DNA from: Microbulbifer pacificus
Lineage (GTDB): Bacteria > Pseudomonadota > Gammaproteobacteria > Pseudomonadales > Cellvibrionaceae
Length of the DNA: 64,000 nucleotides
Assembly: GCF_002959965.1 (NCBI RefSeq)
Contig: NZ_PREV01000026.1
Coordinates: 317,501 to 381,500, forward strand
Direction: 5' to 3'
Positions 15,514 through 24,631 of this stretch are shown here, piece by piece. Both the position numbers and the translations under genes were made by a program. Numbering within the stretch: the first letter of the stretch is position 1; every line of letters starts with the position of its first letter. The notes below the pieces were generated by a model, which was given only the letters and a program-made list of their open reading frames with translations, had not been told where the DNA came from and made no database searches.

Positions 15514-15651
15514 ACCGGGTTAAGCCTTGGGGGACACGAGCTAGGCGCCCCCCCTCAACCCATCCATGGGGGCGCGGCAAAAACGTGCCCAGCCACTTCA
15601 GCGCGGCGCCTTCGGCCCTGTTTTTGAAGGTCTCCCAAGGCTTAACCCGGT
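15514..15651. repeat. Inverted-repeat intergenic element
   Basis: Two 22-base arms, ACCGGGTTAAGCCTTGGG plus GGAC at the left and its reverse complement at the right (one mismatch), enclose about 94 bases that contain a further GCGCCCCC/GGGGGCGC hairpin and the palindrome CCATGG. The whole gap between the SPFH gene and the GNAT gene (15472-15691) is filled by this structure; no gene is seen. It could be a small non-autonomous mobile repeat or a bidirectional terminator. Confidence 0.6.
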
Positions 15652-15691
15652 TCGACACCTTCGCATCACGCACTTTGCCCTGCTTCGAACT

Positions 15692-16168
15692 TCAGAGATA
15701 GCGCTGCCAGAATTCCGCCTGCCCATACTCCTCATCCAGTGCATAGGGCCTGAAACCGCATTTGCGGTAGGCGGCACGGGCGGGGTGATTTTTTTCCAAC
15801 ACTTCCAGAGTGATCTTCGCGCAGCCGCGTTCGCGGGCTTCCTGCGCCACCTTTTCCAGCATCAGGGTACACACGCCCTGCCCCCGCGCGGCCTCACTCA
15901 CCACCACATCGTGAATATTCACCAGCGGTTTGCACAGAAAGGTGGAAAACCCCATAAAACAGTTCGTCAGCCCAAGGGGTTCTTCACCACGATAGGCGAT
16001 GATCGAAAACGCACCGGGAAAGGCGGCGAGCCGATCGATCAGTTCACGCCGGCAGATATCCGGCAGCGGCTCACCGCCACCATAAGGGTCACGCGCATAG
16101 TCATCCAACAGGCACAGCAGATCCGCCGCCTGTTTCCGGTCGCGGTAGTCCACCAACACTACGTCCAT
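15692..16168 (-). CDS. GNAT-family N-acetyltransferase
   Basis: 158 residues from the ATG at 16168, which follows GGAAGAGG; the frame can extend to 16228 without ribosome-site support. The acetyl-CoA loop is VVSEAARGQGVCTLMLEKVA, followed by TLEVLEKNHPARAAYRKCGF, the typical C-terminal strand and helix of the fold. It should transfer an acetyl group to a small molecule or protein amine, substrate unknown. It lies 56 bases after the small basic protein gene on the same strand. Confidence 0.85.
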   Translation of the reverse strand: MDVVLVDYRDRKQAADLLCLLDDYARDPYGGGEPLPDICRRELIDRLAAFPGAFSIIAYRGEEPLGLTNCFMGFSTFLCKPLVNIHDVVVSEAARGQGVCTLMLEKVAQEARERGCAKITLEVLEKNHPARAAYRKCGFRPYALDEEYGQAEFWQRYL

Positions 16169-16224
16169 CTTTGCCTCTTCCACTGCCGTCAATACTCGCC
16201 CTGCCATCGGTCCCATCCGGTTTT

Positions 16225-16422
16225 TCACTCTTGTTCACCCGTCTGACGCTTGGCCTCCGCCCTTGCAGCGATGTCGCACTGGGCGCGGAAGAAGCGTCGG
16301 TAGTTACGCACACGGGCACGTTGCGCCAACAACCAGCGTACCTTCTTGCGCCGACGTGCAAGGGTTGCATTGTGTTTGTTCAAACGGCGCGGGCGGCGAA
16401 TCACAGTATTGCGAAGACCCAT
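16225..16422 (-). CDS. Small arginine-rich basic protein
   Basis: 65 residues from an ATG with a strong GAGGAGAGG upstream; about a third of the residues are Arg or Lys (RRPRRLNKHNATLARRRKK, RARVRNYRRFF). No known family comes to mind. Highly basic short proteins of this kind bind nucleic acid or ribosomes, but that is only an inference. It precedes the acetyltransferase gene and is divergent from the carbonic anhydrase. Confidence 0.6.
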   Translation of the reverse strand: MGLRNTVIRRPRRLNKHNATLARRRKKVRWLLAQRARVRNYRRFFRAQCDIAARAEAKRQTGEQE

Positions 16423-16600
16423 CAGGCCTCTCCTCTTCACTGGCGACGGGGTTGGCTGGCGAACATCCGGCGACGCCGCAGGTTAGCAGATGTACCCGTG
16501 GTGTTCGATACGGGATCGGTTATGTCTCTCACTCGCTGCAGCGCCGCATTGGCGCGCCCCGACAAAAACGCTATCCTGCGCGGTCAATGCACAGGACGGA

Positions 16601-17266
16601 ATGATTGCCTTGTCACAGCTACACGATCTGATCCAGAAAAACCGCGAGTGGTCCGAAGCTACCCGCCGGGAAAAACCCGATTTCTTCCTCAAACTCTCCG
16701 AACAGCAGTCCCCGGAATATCTGTGGATTGGCTGCGCGGACAGCCGCGTGCCCGCCAATCAGATCGTCGACCTGTTGCCCGGTGAACTCTTTGTACACCG
16801 CAACGTGGCCAATGTGGTGGTGCCCTCGGACCTGAACTGTCTGTCAGTGGTGCAGTACGCGGTGGAAGTGCTCAAGGTCAAACACATCATGGTGGTGGGC
16901 CACTACGGTTGTGGCGGTGTGCGCGCGGCACTGGAAGACACCCGCCTGGGGCTGATCGAGAGCTGGCTGCGCCATATCAAGGACGTGCGGGACAAACACC
17001 ACACCCTGATCGAACTCTTCCCGGAAGAGGATCGGGTGGATCTGTTGTGTGAGCTTAACGTGCTGGAGCAGGTGATCCACGTGTGCCAGACCGCCCCGGT
17101 GCGCGACGCCTGGGAGCGAGGCCAGGATCTCACCGTACACGGCTGGTGCTATGGTCTGTCCAATGGCCTGGTCAACGATCTGCAGATCACCGTGGAAAAC
17201 ACCGCGCAGATACACGATACCTACCACCGCGCGCTTACCAGTCTCGCCCAGCGCACCAAGGACTGA
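16601..17266 (+). CDS. can: Beta-class carbonic anhydrase
   Basis: 221 residues; interconverts CO2 and bicarbonate in the cytoplasm. Zinc ligands are visible in LWIGCADSRVPANQI (Cys45, with the Asp47-Arg49 dyad) and VVGHYGCGGV (His101, Cys104). The ATG at 16601 follows AGGAC and gives the usual family length; the frame can be opened to 16490 but the extra 37 residues do not fit the family. Ends with the expected HGWCYGLSNGLVNDL segment. Confidence 0.95.
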   Translation: MIALSQLHDLIQKNREWSEATRREKPDFFLKLSEQQSPEYLWIGCADSRVPANQIVDLLPGELFVHRNVANVVVPSDLNCLSVVQYAVEVLKVKHIMVVGHYGCGGVRAALEDTRLGLIESWLRHIKDVRDKHHTLIELFPEEDRVDLLCELNVLEQVIHVCQTAPVRDAWERGQDLTVHGWCYGLSNGLVNDLQITVENTAQIHDTYHRALTSLAQRTKD

Positions 17267-17373
17267 CCGCCTGGCTCCCGCGCATTTGACGTGCGGCTAC
17301 CGATACGAAGTAGCCGCAAGTTAACTTTCCCCCGGTTTTTCCCTACACTCCCGGCCTCGAGAATTTCACACTT

Positions 17374-17527
17374 GGCGGGCTGTTGAAAAGCAGCCTGTCA
17401 ACCGGACCGCGGATGGCCCGGCCGCAAATCTGGCACGCAAGGGCTTGATTTGTTGTGGAGGGTTTGCGGACATGCGCCGCAAACCCGGGTTGAAGTAGGC
17501 CGGGATGGCCTTTTTCAACAACCTGCC
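17374..17527. repeat. Imperfect inverted-repeat element with inner hairpin
   Basis: The gap 17267-17557 holds a structured element. Outer arms GGCGGGCTGTTGAAAAGC and the complement of GCCTTTTTCAACAACCTGCC match at most positions, and an inner perfect stem GGGTTTGCGG/CCGCAAACCC occupies 17460-17486. GGCTGTTGAAAA termini resemble those of insertion-sequence-derived repeats. No open frame lies inside, so a non-autonomous repeat is likely. Confidence 0.55.
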
Positions 17528-17557
17528 TAGAAGATAAAAGTGGTATCAGGGGTACTC

Positions 17558-19195
17558 ATGTCCGATTTTCGCGTTTGGGAATGCCAGATTTGTGGCTGGA
17601 TTTACGACGAGGCCAAGGGCTCGCCGGATGACGGTATTCCCCCGGGCACCCGCTGGGAAGACGTGCCGGACGACTGGTGCTGCCCCGAGTGCGGCGCAAC
17701 CAAAGACGAATTCCTGATGCTGGCGGTTGTCGGCGACGCCCCGAAGGCTGCCTCCATACCCGCCGCTGCTGCAAGCACTCCCGCAGCCGATGCCAAGCCG
17801 CAGGCAGCCGCCGGCCGTATCTGGGAGTGCATGGTGTGCGGCTGGGTGTACGACGAGGCCAAGGGCGCTCCGGAAGAAGGTATTCCCGCCGGCACCCGTT
17901 GGGAGGATATCCCCGACGACTGGACCTGCCCGGAATGCGGCGTGGGAAAGGAAGATTTCGACATGGTGCTGGTGAGCCAGCCCGAAGCCGCGCTGCCGCC
18001 ACCTCCGGCGGCGCCGCGTCTGGACCATATTGATCCCCTGGTCATCATCGGTACCGGCCTCGCCGGCTATCACCTGGCGAAGGAATTCCGCAAGCTGGAT
18101 CAGCGCACACCGCTGCTGCTGATCAGCGCTGACGACGGCACCTTTTATTCCAAACCACTGCTGTCCGCGTCTCTCGCCCACGGCAAGACCCCGGCGCAAC
18201 TGGCCACAGCCAGCGCCGGGGATATGGCGCGGGAGCTGAACGCAGAAATTCTGGTGCATACCCACGTGACCGATGTGGACCGGGAGTCCCGCTTGCTGAC
18301 CCTGGTGTCCGACAACGGCCGCCTCCACTCGGCGTTGCGCTACAGCCGCCTGGTGTTTGCCACCGGTGCCAGCTGCACACCGCTGCCCGCCATTGAAGGC
18401 GACGGCCTGTCGCGCCTGTTCCGGGTCAACAGCCTGGAGGACTACCACCGCTTCCGCACCGCGCTGGTCAACCGCAAACGGGTACTGCTGATTGGTGCCG
18501 GCCTGATCGGCTGCGAATTTGCCAATGATCTGGTGCAGGCGGGTTTCGCCGTGGATCTGGTGGACCTGCAACCCTGGCCACTCGCCAGCCTGTTACCGGA
18601 GGCCGCCGGCCGCGATATCCAGCAGACTCTGGAAGCTGCCGGAGTGAACTTCCACTTTGGCGCGGGCGTCACCTCCATTGCGCGCCGCGCCGATGGTATC
18701 TGCGCGCAGCTGGCGGATGGCCGCAGTATTGAGGCGGATATCGCGCTTGCCGCCCTGGGCCTCACTCCGAACACCGGGCTCGCGGAGAAGGCGGGCATCC
18801 CGATCAATCGCGGTATCGTCACCGACCGTGAACTGCGCACCAGCGATACCAACGTCTTTGCCCTTGGTGACTGCGCGGAAGTCGATGGCCACAGCCTCTA
18901 CTTTGTCACCCCTCTCACCCAGAGTGCCCGCGCCCTGGCCCAGACCCTGACCGGCACCCCCACACCGGTGCGCTACGGCAGCCTGCCGGTAGCCGTCAAA
19001 ACCACCCTGCGTCCAACCGTCGTGTGCCCACCGCAGAGGGGGGGCCATGGCGAATGGCAAGTCACGGCAACCCCGGAAGGCGTGCGTGCGGAGTTCATCG
19101 ACGACGCCGGCAAGCTGCTGGGCTTTGCCCTCACCGGCAGCGCCATCGCCGACCGCGACACCCTCAGCAAGCGCTGTGCGCCACTGATGGACTGA
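17558..19195 (+). CDS. Double rubredoxin-rubredoxin reductase fusion
   Basis: 545 residues carrying two rubredoxin domains and a complete FAD/NADH reductase in one chain. Domain 1 (1-55) has [10 protein letters not shown] and CCPECGA; domain 2 (about 87-140) has [10 protein letters not shown] and CPECGVG; Ala/Pro linkers join them to the reductase (about 155-545) with [26 protein letters not shown] and [10 protein letters not shown]. It should pass electrons from NAD(P)H through FAD to the iron sites and then to an acceptor such as an alkane hydroxylase, oxygen reductase or peroxide reductase. No such acceptor gene is adjacent. Start at ATG 17558 after CAGGGG. Confidence 0.92.
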   Translation: MSDFRVWECQICGWIYDEAKGSPDDGIPPGTRWEDVPDDWCCPECGATKDEFLMLAVVGDAPKAASIPAAAASTPAADAKPQAAAGRIWECMVCGWVYDEAKGAPEEGIPAGTRWEDIPDDWTCPECGVGKEDFDMVLVSQPEAALPPPPAAPRLDHIDPLVIIGTGLAGYHLAKEFRKLDQRTPLLLISADDGTFYSKPLLSASLAHGKTPAQLATASAGDMARELNAEILVHTHVTDVDRESRLLTLVSDNGRLHSALRYSRLVFATGASCTPLPAIEGDGLSRLFRVNSLEDYHRFRTALVNRKRVLLIGAGLIGCEFANDLVQAGFAVDLVDLQPWPLASLLPEAAGRDIQQTLEAAGVNFHFGAGVTSIARRADGICAQLADGRSIEADIALAALGLTPNTGLAEKAGIPINRGIVTDRELRTSDTNVFALGDCAEVDGHSLYFVTPLTQSARALAQTLTGTPTPVRYGSLPVAVKTTLRPTVVCPPQRGGHGEWQVTATPEGVRAEFIDDAGKLLGFALTGSAIADRDTLSKRCAPLMD

Positions 19196-19334
19196 AGACC
19201 GGGCGGTCGTTTCAGCTGCCTGCCGCGCTGCTCTCCGCCTTACAACCGGCGCCGCCAAAGAAAATCACGCAGAGCGGCCATTTTTCCCGTAAAATGGCCG
19301 CCAGCACAAAAATTGAACAACTTTTGAACGATAT

Positions 19335-19880
19335 ATGACGGCACCCAGTAACTCCGCAGCCCAAGCCAGCATCAGCAGCACTGGCAGTTCCGAGCAGTCC
19401 CCGGCGGAGCGCGGCCGCGCGCTGCGCGACACTCTGGGCCAGTTCGCCACCGGTGTTACCGTCGTCACCACCCTCGATACCAGTGGCCAACCGGTGGGCA
19501 TGACCGTCAACAGTTTCAATTCCGTCTCTCTCGACCCGGCACTGATTCTGTGGAGCATTGACCGCGGCTCTCTGGGCTACGCCGCCTTCACCCAGTGCGA
19601 GCGCTTTGTGGTGCATGTACTGAAGGGCGATCAGCAGCACGTCTCCAACCTGTTCGCCGGTCGTGGCGCGGACAAGTTCGGACAGGTGAAGTGGCACTCC
19701 GGTCCGGGCAATATCCCGCAACTGGACGACTGTGCCGCCCTGTTCCACTGTCGCCGCGCACAGAACATCGACGGCGGCGACCACACCATTCTGCTCGGCG
19801 AAGTGCTGGAGTTCTCCGCCAGCGGCGGTGAACCCCTGATCTTCCACCGCGGCCGCTACCGGGCACTGGCCGGCGAGTAA
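19335..19880 (+). CDS. Flavin reductase-like domain protein
   Basis: 181 residues. After a Ser/Ala-rich N-terminus of about 30 residues comes the FMN-binding split-barrel: LGQFATGVTVVTTLD, VGMTVNSFNSVSLDPALILWS and GDHTILLGEVLEF. This group supplies reduced flavin to two-component monooxygenases or acts as an NAD(P)H:flavin reductase. It follows the rubredoxin reductase fusion by 139 bases on the same strand, which could place both in electron transfer, though a shared pathway is not shown. Confidence 0.88.
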   Translation: MTAPSNSAAQASISSTGSSEQSPAERGRALRDTLGQFATGVTVVTTLDTSGQPVGMTVNSFNSVSLDPALILWSIDRGSLGYAAFTQCERFVVHVLKGDQQHVSNLFAGRGADKFGQVKWHSGPGNIPQLDDCAALFHCRRAQNIDGGDHTILLGEVLEFSASGGEPLIFHRGRYRALAGE

Positions 19881-19962
19881 ACCCGAATATTTGACGGGGG
19901 CTTGGTGCCCCCGTCATATCACCGTCATACTTCAGGTACATCCTTTGGAGGCCTCCGCAACC

Positions 19963-20745
19963 GTGGACGTCGAAATGTACAGTACCGACACCCTTTTCTG
20001 CTTTGCCCACCGCGGTTATCCCAAGCGGGCCACGGAAAACACCCTACAGGCCATCACCCACGCACTGGAATTCGATATCGACGGCGTCGAGATCGATGTG
20101 TGGAATGTGGGCGGGGAGCTGATGGTCAAACACGACCGGCGCCTGGGGCGTCTGCTGGCGGGCCACGAGCTGCTTTCCGATGTGGCTCCCGCGGTGTTGC
20201 GTCAGATGTTGCTGCCCGGTGGTGAGCAGGTACCCACACTGCGGGAAGTACTGGAGCTCATCGGCAACCATGTGCAGCTCAATATCGAGCTCAAGGGCCC
20301 TGACTGCGCGGCGCTGGCTGCGAAAGAGCTGGAAGCGTATATCCGCGACAGCGGTGCCAGTTACGAGCAATACATTCTCTCGTCCTTCGATCACCGCCAG
20401 ATTTACGAATGTCTGCAGCGGATTCCACAGGTGCGCCGAGGTGTCCTGATCGACGGTGTCCCCCTGGATCTCGCCGCCTGCACCGAACCGCTGGAAGCCT
20501 ACTCCCAGCATCTGAGCCTGGATTTTGTGTGCGAGGAAATGGTGGCCGACGGGCGCCGGCGCGGCCTTAAAAGCTACGTCTACACCGTCAATAACCCCCA
20601 CGACCTGCATCTCGTGGCCGCGATGGGCGTCGACGGTGTATTTACCGATGAGCCGCAACTGGTGATGGATTACAACACCGCCAAAGCGGCCGAGAAGATC
20701 GCGCGGCAGGTTGATCAGTTCGGCGACCTGAATCAGACCCGTTGA
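19963..20745 (+). CDS. Glycerophosphodiester phosphodiesterase family protein
   Basis: About 260 residues. The GDPD motifs are present: FAHRGYPKRATENTLQA, DGVEIDVWNVG and VKHDRRLGRL, then LNIELKG and VDGVFTDEP at the end of the barrel. There is no signal peptide, so it should act in the cytoplasm on glycerophosphodiesters to give glycerol 3-phosphate and an alcohol. I prefer the GTG at 19963, 12 bases after GGAGG; ATG 19975 and longer starts are possible. Confidence 0.88.
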   Translation: MDVEMYSTDTLFCFAHRGYPKRATENTLQAITHALEFDIDGVEIDVWNVGGELMVKHDRRLGRLLAGHELLSDVAPAVLRQMLLPGGEQVPTLREVLELIGNHVQLNIELKGPDCAALAAKELEAYIRDSGASYEQYILSSFDHRQIYECLQRIPQVRRGVLIDGVPLDLAACTEPLEAYSQHLSLDFVCEEMVADGRRRGLKSYVYTVNNPHDLHLVAAMGVDGVFTDEPQLVMDYNTAKAAEKIARQVDQFGDLNQTR

Positions 20746-20765
20746 GATCTCGAATCCGCATCGGC

Positions 20766-20796
20766 GGGTGCTTTGGTCAATGAGTCCAAAGCACCC
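20766..20796. terminator. Bidirectional terminator between GDPD and catalase
   Basis: GGGTGCTTTGG and CCAAAGCACCC form a perfect 11-base-pair stem with a 9-base loop between two convergent genes. Confidence 0.8.
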
Positions 20797-20802
20797 CCGA
20801 GC

Positions 20803-22260
20803 TCACGCCTTCTTCACGCCCTGCTCGACCCGATCTCCCAGATCTTTGTCCACCTTGCGCCAGTAGTCGAACGCGCGTTTCAGGACTTCATCGGAAACGC
20901 CCGCTTTCAGGTGCCCCACGATATTGGAAACCAGGCGCTCCCGCGCCGCATCCTCCATCACGTCCCGAACCAGTGTCCCCGGCTGGACAAAGTCGTCGTC
21001 TTCCGCGTGCGGCGTGTAAGCCGCGTGCATAAACTCGCCACTGGCCTCCCATTTCTCCAGGTAGGTGTGATTGGCACTGGGGCCGCCCTTGGTGTTGGGG
21101 GCGTAAACCGGGTCGGATACATTATCCACCCGCATGGCGCCGTCCTTGCTGTAGCTGTGCACCGGACACTTGGGGCGGTTCACCGGGATCTGCTTGTAAT
21201 TCACACCAATGCGCGCGCGGTGGGCATCGGCATAGGAAAATACCCGCCCCTGCAGCATCTTGTCCGGACTGAGACCAATACCCGGCACCACATTGTTCGG
21301 CTCGAACGCCGCCTGCTCGATCTCGGTATGGAAGTCCGTGGGGTTGCGATCCAGCACCAGCTTGCCCACCTCCTGCAGCGGGTAGTCCCCGTGCGGCCAT
21401 ACCTTGGTCAGATCAAACGGGTTGAAACGGTAATTTTTCGCCTCCTCGAACGGCATGATCTGCATCTTCAGGGTCCAGCTCGGGTGATCACCTTTGGCGA
21501 TGGTATCGAACAGGTCCCGACGGTGGGCGTCTGCATCCATCCCGGCCAGTCTGTCCGCCTCTTCCTGGGTCAGGCACTCGATGCCCTGATCCGTCTTGAA
21601 GTGATACTTCACCCAGAAGCGCTCGCCCTTGGCGTTGACCCACAGGTAGGTGTGGGAAGAGAAGCCGTCCATATGGCGGTAGGTTTTGGGGATACCGCGA
21701 TCGCCCATCAGCCAGGTAACCTGGTGCGCCGACTCCGGCGACAAGGTCCAGAAATCCCACTGCATATCGTGGTCCCGCAGGCCGGAATCCGCACGACGTT
21801 TCTGCGAACGGATAAAGTGCTGGAACTTCATCGGGTCGCGGATAAAGAACACCGGTGTGTTGTTGCCCACCAGATCGTAGTTACCCTCGCTGGTGTAGAA
21901 CTTGAGAGCGAAACCGCGCGGATCGCGCCAGGTATCCGGGCTGCCCTTCTCACCGGCCACAGTGGAAAAGCGGATCAGCACGTCTGTCTTTGTACCGGGC
22001 TGGAACACCGCGGCGCGGGTATACGCACTCACATCGTGGGTCACCTTGAAGTAGCCGAAGGCACCGGAGCCCTTGGCATGGGGCTGTCGCTCGGGAATGT
22101 GCTCGCGATTGAAATTCGCCATCTGCTCGATCAGGTAGTGGTCCTGCAGCAGGATCGGACCATCGGCACCCACCGTCAGGGAAAATTCATCACTGGCAAC
22201 GGGAATGCCGGCGTCGGTTGTGGTGCGATTGGACCTGCCGTCTGGCTTGTCTTTGCTCAT
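20803..22260 (-). CDS. katA: Monofunctional heme catalase (small-subunit type)
   Basis: 485 residues. The active-site region [20 protein letters not shown] carries the distal His, [12 protein letters not shown] the distal Asn, and [14 protein letters not shown] the proximal heme Tyr. It decomposes hydrogen peroxide in the cytoplasm. The ATG at 22260 follows GGAGGA and gives the usual N-terminus of clade 3 enzymes; the frame can be opened to 22413 but that stretch overlaps the promoter region shared with selD. Confidence 0.94.
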   Translation of the reverse strand: MSKDKPDGRSNRTTTDAGIPVASDEFSLTVGADGPILLQDHYLIEQMANFNREHIPERQPHAKGSGAFGYFKVTHDVSAYTRAAVFQPGTKTDVLIRFSTVAGEKGSPDTWRDPRGFALKFYTSEGNYDLVGNNTPVFFIRDPMKFQHFIRSQKRRADSGLRDHDMQWDFWTLSPESAHQVTWLMGDRGIPKTYRHMDGFSSHTYLWVNAKGERFWVKYHFKTDQGIECLTQEEADRLAGMDADAHRRDLFDTIAKGDHPSWTLKMQIMPFEEAKNYRFNPFDLTKVWPHGDYPLQEVGKLVLDRNPTDFHTEIEQAAFEPNNVVPGIGLSPDKMLQGRVFSYADAHRARIGVNYKQIPVNRPKCPVHSYSKDGAMRVDNVSDPVYAPNTKGGPSANHTYLEKWEASGEFMHAAYTPHAEDDDFVQPGTLVRDVMEDAARERLVSNIVGHLKAGVSDEVLKRAFDYWRKVDKDLGDRVEQGVKKA

Positions 22261-22427
22261 GCGGATTTTTCCTCCGTTTCTGAATCCTTTTTGCCACTTT
22301 GCGCGGATACGCCGCCCGCAGATGCAGGCTGAAACAGAGAAAAACATAGTGCACAACCGGGCAATGCGGATGAAATCCAGAGTGGCCTGCCGGTAAACTT
22401 GCGTCATAGTCATCTGCCGGAGTTCTC

Positions 22428-23486
22428 ATGAACCGTTCAACAGCACCTGCCGCCATCCGCCTCACCCAGTACAGCCACGGTGCCGGCTGCGGCTGCAAGA
22501 TTTCCCCGGCAGTGCTCGACCGGATTCTCGCCGGCAGCGGCTCCCAGGTTGGAGACCCCAGACTGTGGGTGGGCAATACCAGTCGCGACGACGCCGCAGT
22601 TTATGGCCTGGACGATGAGCGGGGCATCGTGTCCACCACGGATTTCTTTATGCCGATCGTCGACGACCCATTCGATTTCGGCCGCATCGCCGCCACCAAT
22701 GCCATCAGTGATATTTATGCCATGGGCGCCGATCCGCTGATGGCCATCGCCATTCTCGGCTGGCCGGTGAATGTGCTGCCGCCGGAAGTGGCGCGGGAGG
22801 TCATACGCGGCGGCCGGGCGGTGTGTGACGCGGCCGGGATTCCGCTGGCAGGAGGCCATTCCATTGACGCCCCCGAGCCCATCTTCGGCCTCGCCGTGAC
22901 CGGCGTCGTGGACAGATGTCGGTTGAAACGCAACGACACGGCCACTGAAGGCTGCCGGCTTTACCTCACCAAGCCGCTGGGTATCGGTGTGCTCACCACC
23001 GCGGAAAAGCAGGGCAGGTTGAGAGCGGAAGATGTAGGCGTCGCCCGCGACCTGATGTGCACCCTGAATCGTCCCGGCAGCCGCTTTGCGCGCATCCAAG
23101 GGGTCACGGCCATGACCGACGTTACCGGCTTCGGCCTGCTGGGGCATCTTGTGGAAATGGCGGATGGCAGCGGGCTTACTGCGAACCTGGACTTCGACAC
23201 GGTGCCGCGCATTGCGGGTGTCGAACACTATCTGCAACAGGGCTGCGTCCCCGGGGGTACCGGGCGCAATTTCGACAGCTACGGACACCGGGTGCAGCTG
23301 GCAGACGAGAATCAGAAGTTACTGCTCGCGGACCCGCAGACCAGTGGAGGCCTGCTGGTGGCGGTTACCGAAGACGGAGAGCAGGAGTTTCTGGCCGCGG
23401 CCACTGAATTTGGCCTGACGCTTACGCCAATAGGAACGCTGGTTGCCAGGCACAAAAGTGAAGCGCCAGCGGTGATCGTGGCATGA
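22428..23486 (+). CDS. selD: Selenide, water dikinase
   Basis: 352 residues; makes selenophosphate from selenide and ATP. The nucleophile motif GAGCGCKIS has Cys21 in place of the selenocysteine found in some homologues, with Lys24 conserved; GRDDAAVY-like and [15 protein letters not shown] motifs form the ATP site. GGAG lies 6 bases before the ATG. The gene overlaps mnmH by four bases (ATGA), a common pairing for the selenouridine route. Confidence 0.96.
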   Translation: MNRSTAPAAIRLTQYSHGAGCGCKISPAVLDRILAGSGSQVGDPRLWVGNTSRDDAAVYGLDDERGIVSTTDFFMPIVDDPFDFGRIAATNAISDIYAMGADPLMAIAILGWPVNVLPPEVAREVIRGGRAVCDAAGIPLAGGHSIDAPEPIFGLAVTGVVDRCRLKRNDTATEGCRLYLTKPLGIGVLTTAEKQGRLRAEDVGVARDLMCTLNRPGSRFARIQGVTAMTDVTGFGLLGHLVEMADGSGLTANLDFDTVPRIAGVEHYLQQGCVPGGTGRNFDSYGHRVQLADENQKLLLADPQTSGGLLVAVTEDGEQEFLAAATEFGLTLTPIGTLVARHKSEAPAVIVA

Positions 23487-24595
23487 GCGAACACGCTTCC
23501 AGACCGGACAGCGCAGACTACCGGGAAATTTTTCTGAATGACCTGCCCCTGATCGACACCCGCGCACCGGTGGAATTTCTCAAGGGTTCTTTCCCCTCCG
23601 CGGTCAATCTGCCACTGATGACCGACAGCGAGCGCCAGAAAGTGGGCACCTGTTACAAGCAGCAGGGGCAGCAGGCGGCCATTGCCCTGGGCCACCAGCT
23701 GGTGGGTGGCAAAGTAAAAGAAACCCGTGTGGCCGCCTGGGCGGAATTTGCCCGTACGCACCCCAGTGGCTACCTGTTCTGTTTTCGCGGTGGCCTGCGC
23801 TCCCAGATCAGCCAGCAGTGGCTGCGAGACGCCGGTATTCCCTACCCGCGTATTACCGGCGGCTACAAAGCCATGCGCCAGTTCCTGCTGGAGGAAATCG
23901 AAAGTGCCGCACGCGATTGCCGGTTTACCCTCGTGGGAGGAATGACCGGCACCGGCAAAACCGAAGTGCTCGCACAACTGCATAACGCCATAGACCTCGA
24001 GGGCCACGCCAATCATCGCGGCTCAAGCTTTGGTAAAAAAGCTTCTCCGCAGCCACCGCAGATCGGTTTTGAAAATACGCTCGCCATCGACTTGCTCAAA
24101 CAACGCCACAGGGGTAATCACCGGTTAGTACTGGAGGATGAAAGCCGTCTGATCGGCCGTTGCTCGGTGCCTGTATCTCTGTACCGAGCAATGCAGACAA
24201 GTCCGCTGGTGTGGCTGGAAGACAGCCGCGAAAGCCGGGTGACGCGGATTCTGAAAGATTACGTGATCGACCTCTGCGCAGATTTCGAAAATACGTTCGG
24301 GCGCGAAATCGGCCGGCAAAAATTCGCCGAAGCATTGCGCAGTAATCTCGCCAACATTACCCGACGCCTGGGCGGCGAACGCTATCGGCAACTTGATGCC
24401 GTCATGCACGCCGCGTTGTCCCGGCAGTTGCACGACGGCAGCGTCGATCGGCACCGCGAGTGGATCGCAACCCTGTTACATGACTACTACGACCCCATGT
24501 ACGACTACCAGTTGGAGAAGAAGGACCGTCGTATTTTGTTCCGGGGAAACCAGCAGGAAGTGGTGGCTTTTCTGCGGGAACGTTGCAGAATCTGA
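23483..24595 (+). CDS. mnmH: tRNA 2-selenouridine synthase
   Basis: 370 residues. The N-terminal rhodanese domain has [10 protein letters not shown] with the reactive Cys100; the C-terminal P-loop domain has [12 protein letters not shown] (about 152-163). It geranylates and then selenates 2-thiouridine at the wobble position of Lys, Glu and Gln tRNAs using selenophosphate from SelD. The start overlaps the selD stop, so translation is coupled. No selA, selB or selC is seen here. Confidence 0.95.
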   Translation: MSEHASRPDSADYREIFLNDLPLIDTRAPVEFLKGSFPSAVNLPLMTDSERQKVGTCYKQQGQQAAIALGHQLVGGKVKETRVAAWAEFARTHPSGYLFCFRGGLRSQISQQWLRDAGIPYPRITGGYKAMRQFLLEEIESAARDCRFTLVGGMTGTGKTEVLAQLHNAIDLEGHANHRGSSFGKKASPQPPQIGFENTLAIDLLKQRHRGNHRLVLEDESRLIGRCSVPVSLYRAMQTSPLVWLEDSRESRVTRILKDYVIDLCADFENTFGREIGRQKFAEALRSNLANITRRLGGERYRQLDAVMHAALSRQLHDGSVDRHREWIATLLHDYYDPMYDYQLEKKDRRILFRGNQQEVVAFLRERCRI

Positions 24596-24631
24596 AGCCG
24601 GTAACAACACCGTGTTAAAAAGAGCAAGTTT

